Below are positions 57,580 to 64,000 of a stretch of 64,000 nt of DNA, in pieces; the first letter of the stretch is position 1, and each line of letters starts with the position of its first letter. The position numbers were made by a program, and so were the translations under genes. The DNA comes from Raphanus sativus (Eukaryota; Streptophyta; Magnoliopsida; Brassicales; Brassicaceae), in the NCBI RefSeq assembly GCF_000801105.2, contig NC_079518.1, positions 22,796,800-22,860,799 on the forward strand. Reading direction: 5' to 3'. The notes under the pieces were generated by a model. That model worked only from the letters and a program-made list of their open reading frames with translations. It had not been told where the DNA came from and searched no databases.

Positions 57580-60500
57580 CAAGATATGAGCCCGTTGCGT
57601 TGCAACAGATTTTATCTGATGTTTTAGTTTAATACGAAAACATAAAATAATAACTATTATTATAGTTTTATGATTTTTTTTGCATACACTGTGTTATATT
57701 TATTTTATAATTAGAACGCCACTTTCACACATAAATTCAAGTTAATATTTATATTTTATAATCATAGTGCATAGATGAATGTTATAAACTTTCTACTTAA
57801 GATTAAGTAATATAATATAGTTAAACGTTTTAACTCAACACAACTTAAAATAAGAAATTGAATGATAAGTAAAATGAAATGTAAGTCAAATACATCAATT
57901 TAGTCAATGACAACATTATATACATTCTTATGTACTTATAACTTAATGCTTTATTAAATAAGTTTTTAAAACTTTATTTTGCTAGGATATTTTAAAAAGG
58001 AAAACATTCTATTTTATAAATCTCTTTTTTATTTACAATTATAAATAAAAAGTAATATTAAATACTCTTTTACATTTTTGTTTAAAATTTTAGAAAAGGA
58101 AAATATTATTTTATTCTTACAAACTCATGTTAATTTCTTTTGTCATTATTGTCATGCTATCTACGTAAATTATTGCCACAATAATGATTAGACATTTGTA
58201 CAGTAATAGTTATCACTCTATAAAAATATTTGTTTATTAATGCAAATGTTGTTTCTTAAAATAATTATTATTATCTTAAAGGCTTCATATATAATTTTAT
58301 ATATGTAAAAATACTAAACCTAAACCCTTAACATTACCCATCTCTCACCTCTAAATCCTAAGTTTTGGATTAGTTAACTTTAGTTTATTTTGGTCGATGT
58401 TAATTCTAGGATTATAAATGTTCTTTTCCTTTTTAAAAGTGAAAATATAATAGTGGTTAATGTAAACATGAAAAGTAATAATATGAATGTACTATTTTTG
58501 ACAAATTTTTTATTTACTTTAGAAACTGGAAACCTTACATTATGATGTATTCACTGCTCCATAAAATATCTTATATTTGATAGTTTTTAGTTTTATAACA
58601 TGTATTAGAAAAACATGTTCAAAAGAGATGATAGTTGTGAAATAAAGAAGATAGAAAAAAAGATAGTTTAGTAAATGACATTTCTTTAACAAACTTAGGA
58701 TAAAATGTGCATTAAAAACTAGAGTAAATAGAAAAATAATATTTTAGTTAAAAAAATAATTTATTATTAAATAAACTATTTTACAAATATTTTTCTAAAG
58801 GATTTTTAAAATAGAATTTATCTTAAAATTACTACTAAATATTAACATTTAAACATAATATTTAATAATTTGAAATATTTTTTTAGAAATAAATTTATAG
58901 TTTCGTAGCATATATATTTTTAATCATAAAATATTCTAACAAATTTCACAATATTTAAAATAAAAATATCATCAAATATTGTTTTGCAATTAGATTTTGT
59001 TTAAAATTTTAAAAATAGAAATTACTATTAAATAATATTTATGATAAACTATTAACAGAAATCATTTTTGTTATCTTAGTATATATTTATTTATTTATAA
59101 GATAGTTTAGCTCATATCACATTTTTAAATATATAATTGTCATGTGTCAAAATCATGTTACCTATTAATTTTGAAAAACTAGGCTCAATATAGTATTTTA
59201 TGATAAGATTTCATTAAAATTTTAGAAAAAGAAAATTAGTATTAAATAAATTATTTTTCAAATCTGTTTTTCTGTTAATTGAAAAAGGAAAATTTCTTCA
59301 AGTTACTATTTAATAATTTTAAAATTGTTTTTTAACATTTAATTATTTTTAAAATTATTTGTTTCAAACTTCGTTTATTTTATTTTCATGGTACATATAT
59401 TTTTAATCATTACACATGTCACAATATTAGAAAACAAATTGTTATCAAATAATCTTTTGCGATTATATTTTGGTTAGGGTTTCAAAAATGGAAAATTACT
59501 ATTAAATAATATTAATAATTACTTTCTAAAAATTTAGTTTTGGTTATTATCTTAGTATATATTCTTTTAATTATGATATATATTAGAACAAGTCACATTT
59601 TAAATATATAAGTGTCTTCATATTAATTATCAACTTTGAAGAACCAAGCAACTTAAAAAATTATTAACAAAATTAAATTATAAAATTCAACAATATAATA
59701 AATTATTTAATAAAAATCATGAATAAAAACTATCTATTAAATAAATAAATAAAATTTATCTATGTATCATGATTATAAAATAAAATTTTAACTTTAACTT
59801 ATGTAAAATTTTTAATTATAAAATAAATTTCACACAACATATGCAAATCAATCATAAAATTATAATAAAATTATTATTACTTTGTGTTTTTTATTAAATT
59901 AAAACATCAAAAATCCCGTTGCAACGCAACGGGCTTATATTTAGTCGGTCATATAACCTATTATAGTTATCTTCTCTTTAGAATTTCAGGAAAAAAAATT
60001 GTTATCAATATATATTTTTATCATAATGTGTCAATAAATATTTAAGATTATGACATCTGTCAAAAATATGATACAATCTTTTGTTTAGAATTTAAAAGAA
60101 ATTTTTAAAAAGAAAATTTTCATTACAAAAAGTATTTTAAGGTTCTCTTTATAATTTTATAAAAGGAAAATTACTTAAACGTTTTAACTCAACACAACTC
60201 AAAATAAAAAATTGAATGAAAAGTAAATTGAAATGTAAGTAAAATACATCAATCTAGTCAATTACTATTAAATAATATTTTACAATTATCTTGTGTTTAA
60301 GATTAAAAAATTGAAAATTATTTTTAGTTATTATATATTTTAACACATGTCACAACATTAAAAGGAAATTACTATCAAATAATATTTTGCAATTATCTTT
60401 TGTTTAGGATTTAAAAAATAGAAAGTTACAATAAATAATATTTATAACTATATTTTTGTAAACATCTTTTTTTATAACACATGTCACAATCTTAAATATA

Positions 60501-60993
60501 AAAAATTAGTAACTTTGAAAAACCAAACTTTATATAATAAGATTTATTGTACTTGTAGGATTTTATAATTCGTTATTTTTTAATATTTTCTTTTCTTAAA
60601 ACTTTTATATGTATCTTTATAATTCTCTTTCCTTAATATCTTTAAAAAATATTTTTAAAAAAAATAAAAAAGTACTTTCAAATAGCACTTCACAATTTTT
60701 TGTTCAGAATGAAAAGAAAAATTACAATAAAATTTTAACAATATATAATTGTAAAATATTATGTAATGGTAATTTTTCTTTTCTAAAATCCTCTAGAAAA
60801 TAGTAATTTTCCTTTTATAAAATTATAAAGAGAACCTTAAAATACTGATTTGTAATGAAAATTTTCTTTTAAAAAAATTCTTTTAAATTATAAACAAAAT
60901 CATTTTTTGACACATGTCATAATCTTAAATATTTATCGACACATGTCGAGATCATGTTAATTAGTAACTTTGAAGAACCAATATATAATAAGA
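57580..60993 (-). mobile_element. Composite Helitron, minus strand, with nested plus-strand copy
   Basis: The minus-strand 5' end TCTTATTATATATTGGTTCT starts at 60993, with another 5' end at 60542. The 3' end is at 57580 with a decayed CTTG and a hairpin (GTTGC/GCAAC, near 57592-57606). Nested inside, 58107-59944 is a plus-oriented Helitron 3' part ending in an intact hairpin (CCCGTTGC/GCAACGGG) and TTAG. That segment is nearly identical to 35590-37414. No coding capacity remains. Confidence 0.6.
58107..59944 (+). mobile_element. Helitron segment, near-copy of 35590-37414
   Basis: From TTACAAACTCATGTTAATTT onward it matches the 35.6-37.4 kb Helitron in order and orientation to the hairpin end, including the internal reversed 5'-end remnant at 59145-59225. 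Its terminal CTAG has become TTAG. Divergence by eye is only a few percent. Confidence 0.8.
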
Positions 60994-61507
60994 TAGATTA
61001 GTATTTTTTACTTTTCGTTTGATGTTAATGTTATTCTTTTCTTTCTTGTTAACATATATTATCTTTATTTTTCTTTTTAATATATATATATAAATTTGAA
61101 AATCCCTTTTTGTATGTATTTCCAAATTAATTGTAACATTATTGTAACTGATAACATTATTAAAAATATATAATCTTAAAATTTTAGCATTTGAATAACA
61201 ATACTATCATTGTTGTTTTGACAGCTTAAAGTTGATTATTTTTTTATTATTAACAGTCTATAATATTTATTAATAAACTATTTATTTTTGTTATATTAAT
61301 TTAATATTAATATCAATTATGTGCCCCACATATAATTGGTCTGGTTCTGCCACTGCCCACTAGTCCTTTCCTTTTCCTCTTGGCTAGGGACACCACCACA
61401 ATTGTACACAATTAATATGCTAATTTAGCCCTAAATATTACAATTCGTTGCTTCACACATTCCACAAAAACTTACAAATCCAATCGTTCCAAAGTTGGAT
61501 TTCTTTT
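60994..61507. other. AT-rich 3' flank of the C2H2 gene
   Basis: The 3' UTR of the minus-strand C2H2 gene should lie in the right part. No other feature. Confidence 0.5.
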
Positions 61508-63568
61508 TTAAGGCTCAGAAACTTTGTAGATTACTACAAAGCAAGGAAGTATAGCTTTGGGATTAAACACAACCAAGTCTTCGAGGTTTGTGTAGACCCC
61601 AGGGGGCCCCGCAACAGAATCATACGAGCCAGAACCATTTTCTTCTTCCGGGGCATCGCTCTGCACGCGCCTCACTCTTCCGGCAATCACACGACAAACG
61701 AGCATCGCTCTCCTCTGGTCAAAGCACCTCGATGCATCGTGTGCTCTTCCGCTGCTCGCCGTGGTCCTTACTCCCTTTATCTCATTGGCCCCACCGCCTA
61801 AACGCATCGTTTTGGCGTGGAAGCCGTGGCGGATAATGGTGCAGACACGGCAGCCAGGAAAGTTGGAGCATAGAGAGGTCGAACCGCGGGAGCCGAGGGA
61901 GCAAGAAACGGTGGTGCAGTGGAAACGGAGGAGCTCATTGCCGTCAGCGGCTGAACGAGCCTCTTTTCTGGTAGAGGCATGTGCATGGGATTTGACTGCG
62001 TCGCGACAATCCTCAAACCGTTGGATCGTTCGCTGAGTGTTGTGGACTTTTAATATCCGTTCGATCTTGTAGATGGGACTGTCCTTACGTAACCAGCTAG
62101 ATTTGAAGATGATGTCCACTATGTTTCGTCCTGAATCGTCTGGCCCCAACTCCGACACTATTGTCAAAGTTTAACAACATTACAAAAAGATTTTTTTACA
62201 TATTGTTTTGTCGATATATGGATGGATATATCCTTAAATCTATCACAAGTGGAATGAACCTATTGTACCAAAAAGAAGTGGAAGGAAAGCAGGATGATTT
62301 ACTAAACGTTTTCATGCTAAAATTCTAAAAGCCTAGTCATATTTTCAATCTGGTTTGCTTTATTCTAACTTTGTTCAGCTATTCACCTCTAGGATCTTAA
62401 GATCTGCTTGGTTTCCAAATTCTAAAAGATACTTTTTTTTCTAAAAGATATTTGATTTTTTTAAAACATGAAAACATGTCTTAAGTAATGATGTTGTTTG
62501 TCGCCTAATATGTGACTGAGACATAAATTGTTCTAATCGTACTACAATGTAAATATTTATATAGTATACACACATGTTAATGTACATATATATCTAAAAC
62601 AACGACATGACGAGTAATGATGTTGTTTGTCGCCTAATATGTGACTGAGACGTATATAGTATATACACATGTTAATGTAGAAAACAAACATAGATGGTAC
62701 CAGATATAAGTTTTAATAAAATATAAGTTTTCTTTTGGGATTTCGACTGTTAAAACTCCAATCAACGGCACCAGATATAAGTTTTAATAAAATATCTATA
62801 TACAAAAAGACAAGCTAGAGGGAAAAATATACCGGCATGACGAACTGCCTGATGATGCTCTAGAGTTTCAAGCTTGGGGAAACTCTCTCCACATTGCGGA
62901 CATGCACATATTCTTGGTGATACTGGATACCTACGTCAAAAATTGTATATGTAACCAATCATTAATTAATTAATCTCTCTCTATTAAACCTTTTGTAATT
63001 ATGATATGCAATTATTTAAGAAACCAGCATCTTAATATTCACAAATGACGTGCAAGAACATTTCACCTGCTTGGATCAACAATCATGTGGCATTCATAGC
63101 AGCCAGAGAGTTTTCCGAAATGCATGGCTTTGGAAGAGGAATATGACGTGTAAGCTCCACAGCCGTTGGATCTAACCGTTGAAGAAAATCCACGGGTGAC
63201 AGGTTTTCGGGTCAAGAGTCCGGCATCCTGACCCAGGTTGCCACTCTCCGGCGAGTGATCAGAGCGATGAATCACGCGGGCGTTACCGTAAATAACATCA
63301 CTAAACTTACATAGAGAAGAGCCACAAGATGATGACGTAATCATTGATGGTTCGTGCACTCGTGGTCCTTCTATTTGTTTGCAACTCAAAAGGTTCTTTA
63401 TCTGGCTCCATGACGACGATGATGACTGTACCGTCTTTTGCTGCAGACTTTGCGTTTGTGTATGAGGAAGAGGCGTTTGCTTCTTTCTATTCTTCTTCTT
63501 CTTTGGGTCTGAAGAAGATAACGAGTTTGCGACTGAGTTTGGTTTGGTATGAAAGGAACAGGAGCCAT
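61508..63568 (-). CDS. C2H2 zinc-finger protein with PARP-like C-terminal domain
   Basis: Minus strand, three exons: about 63568-63067, 62930-62833 and 62157-61508, with GT..AG introns. Exon 1 ends in KLSGCYECHMIVDPSR. Exon 2 gives ICACPQCGESFPKLETLEHH and QAVRHA, a single C2H2 finger. Exon 3 gives VSELGPDDSGRNIVDIIFKS, IERILKVHNTQRTIQRFEDC, ADGNELLRFHCTT, GVRTTASSGRAHD, AMLVCRVIAGRV and NPKAILPCFVVIYKV. The last domain has the fold order of PARP catalytic regions but is a plant-specific group (I recall At1g75710 and At5g54630). Function is unknown. The only nearby ATG (63566-63568, MAPVPFIPNQ) is out of frame with the conserved part of exon 1 (SSSSSWSQIKNLLSCKQIEG), so one base seems lost near 63500 before DPKKKKNRKK. 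Otherwise intact. Confidence 0.85.
62480..62800. repeat. Direct repeats in intron 2 of the C2H2 gene
   Basis: GTAATGATGTTGTTTGTCGC and the following 25 bp occur at 62486 and 62611. CCAGATATAAGTTTTAATAA occurs near 62699 and 62771. This indicates local tandem duplication within the 675-bp intron. Confidence 0.8.
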
Positions 63569-63978
63569 GAAAGAGGCAATATCGAAAGAGAGTAAAATTA
63601 GATTACACCGTCGATAATATATAGTAATAATAACGAGTTTACGATACAAGTGGAGAGAGAAAGAGAGGTAGAGAGAAAGTCTTTGTTGTTTTGCCAATGT
63701 GTTTTTGTTGGAAAGTATCCGAGAAGACAGAGTGATCCCGTGGGAACAAACTCATGATATATATATATATATCCATACATACACATAATTTGGTTATTTA
63801 CACTAACTCTATTTAATATTCATAGGTGCATAATATTTCGTAGTTCTACTAGCATCCAACCATACAAAACATAGACACAGATCCAGATTTTGATTTTGGC
63901 ATAGTGGCAAATGGCAATATACCCTTCGTCATAATAAAACAAATTAGTTTATTTTTATTGGAGTAGCTAGGTGACATC
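63569..63978. other. Upstream region of the C2H2 gene
   Basis: Probable leader and promoter, including a GA/CT-rich stretch near 63650-63690 (leader-like on the minus strand) and a short TA run near 63756-63772. No TATA box could be fixed. Confidence 0.4.
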
Positions 63979-64000
63979 CACTACAAAAACATATATGATT
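63979..64000 (+). mobile_element. Possible CACTA terminus cut by the window edge
   Basis: CACTACAAAAACATATATGA starts at 63979 and resembles CACTA-type ends such as the one at 9078. Only 22 bp are visible. Confidence 0.3.

Overview
This is plant nuclear DNA from a Brassicaceae genome, most likely Brassica, Raphanus or a close relative. Four host genes have split-gene or single-exon structures with GT..AG introns and proteins close to Arabidopsis families. The rest is AT-rich sequence packed with Brassicaceae-type transposons: CACTA, L1-type LINEs, Helitrons with CTAG-ending hairpin tails, Mutator-like elements (MULEs), Stowaway and Harbinger MITEs. Two runs of exactly 100 N (13957-14056, 23207-23306) are assembly gaps. 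Family names come from memory of the protein families; no search was run.

Layout. 1-9.3 kb: a 1.7-kb non-autonomous CACTA element with a 3-bp target duplication, a 5'-truncated LINE with an 11-bp target duplication, a frameshifted Harbinger transposase, a CACTA transposase-associated relic carrying a nested Stowaway MITE, and a tRNA-derived SINE-like piece. 10-14 kb: a 1.2-kb tandem duplication whose second copy was split by a 1.9-kb MULE-like element with a 10-bp target duplication. 14.4-20.8 kb: a gene island with a DeSI/PPPDE peptidase gene, convergent PEX11A, and an F-box gene. This pair order matches my recollection of Arabidopsis At1g47740-At1g47750. 21-31 kb: nested Helitrons around a Mutator-like relic that carries a broken Ulp1 (SUMO protease) gene, a MuDR-type zinc knuckle, and a dense array of the 8-mer GACGACTT/AAGTCGTC including a 0.7-kb inverted repeat. 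33-37.4 kb: a composite Helitron with a broken replication protein A-like exon. 38.3-39.9 kb: an intact six-exon RCL1 (rRNA-processing cyclase-like) gene. 40.7-42.3 kb: a Helitron with both ends intact that carries a decayed ERF group VII (HRE1-like) transcription factor gene. 43.1-49.6 kb: a full-length but dead LINE with ORF1, endonuclease, reverse transcriptase and RNase H. 50.1-51.5 kb: a decayed topoisomerase II fragment. 53.9-57.5 kb: MITEs, a relative of the MULE at 11.8 kb, and a tandem duplication. 57.6-61 kb: another composite Helitron, partly a near-copy of the one at 35.6-37.4 kb. 61.5-63.6 kb: a C2H2 zinc-finger/PARP-like gene on the minus strand, with a probable one-base frameshift in its first exon.

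The functional host content is small (DeSI-like peptidase, PEX11A, F-box, RCL1 and probably the C2H2 gene). These genes have unrelated roles and do not form a pathway. The most unusual parts are the palindrome-rich Ulp1-MULE region and the Helitron carrying the ERF VII gene. I found no evidence for a wholly new biological system.
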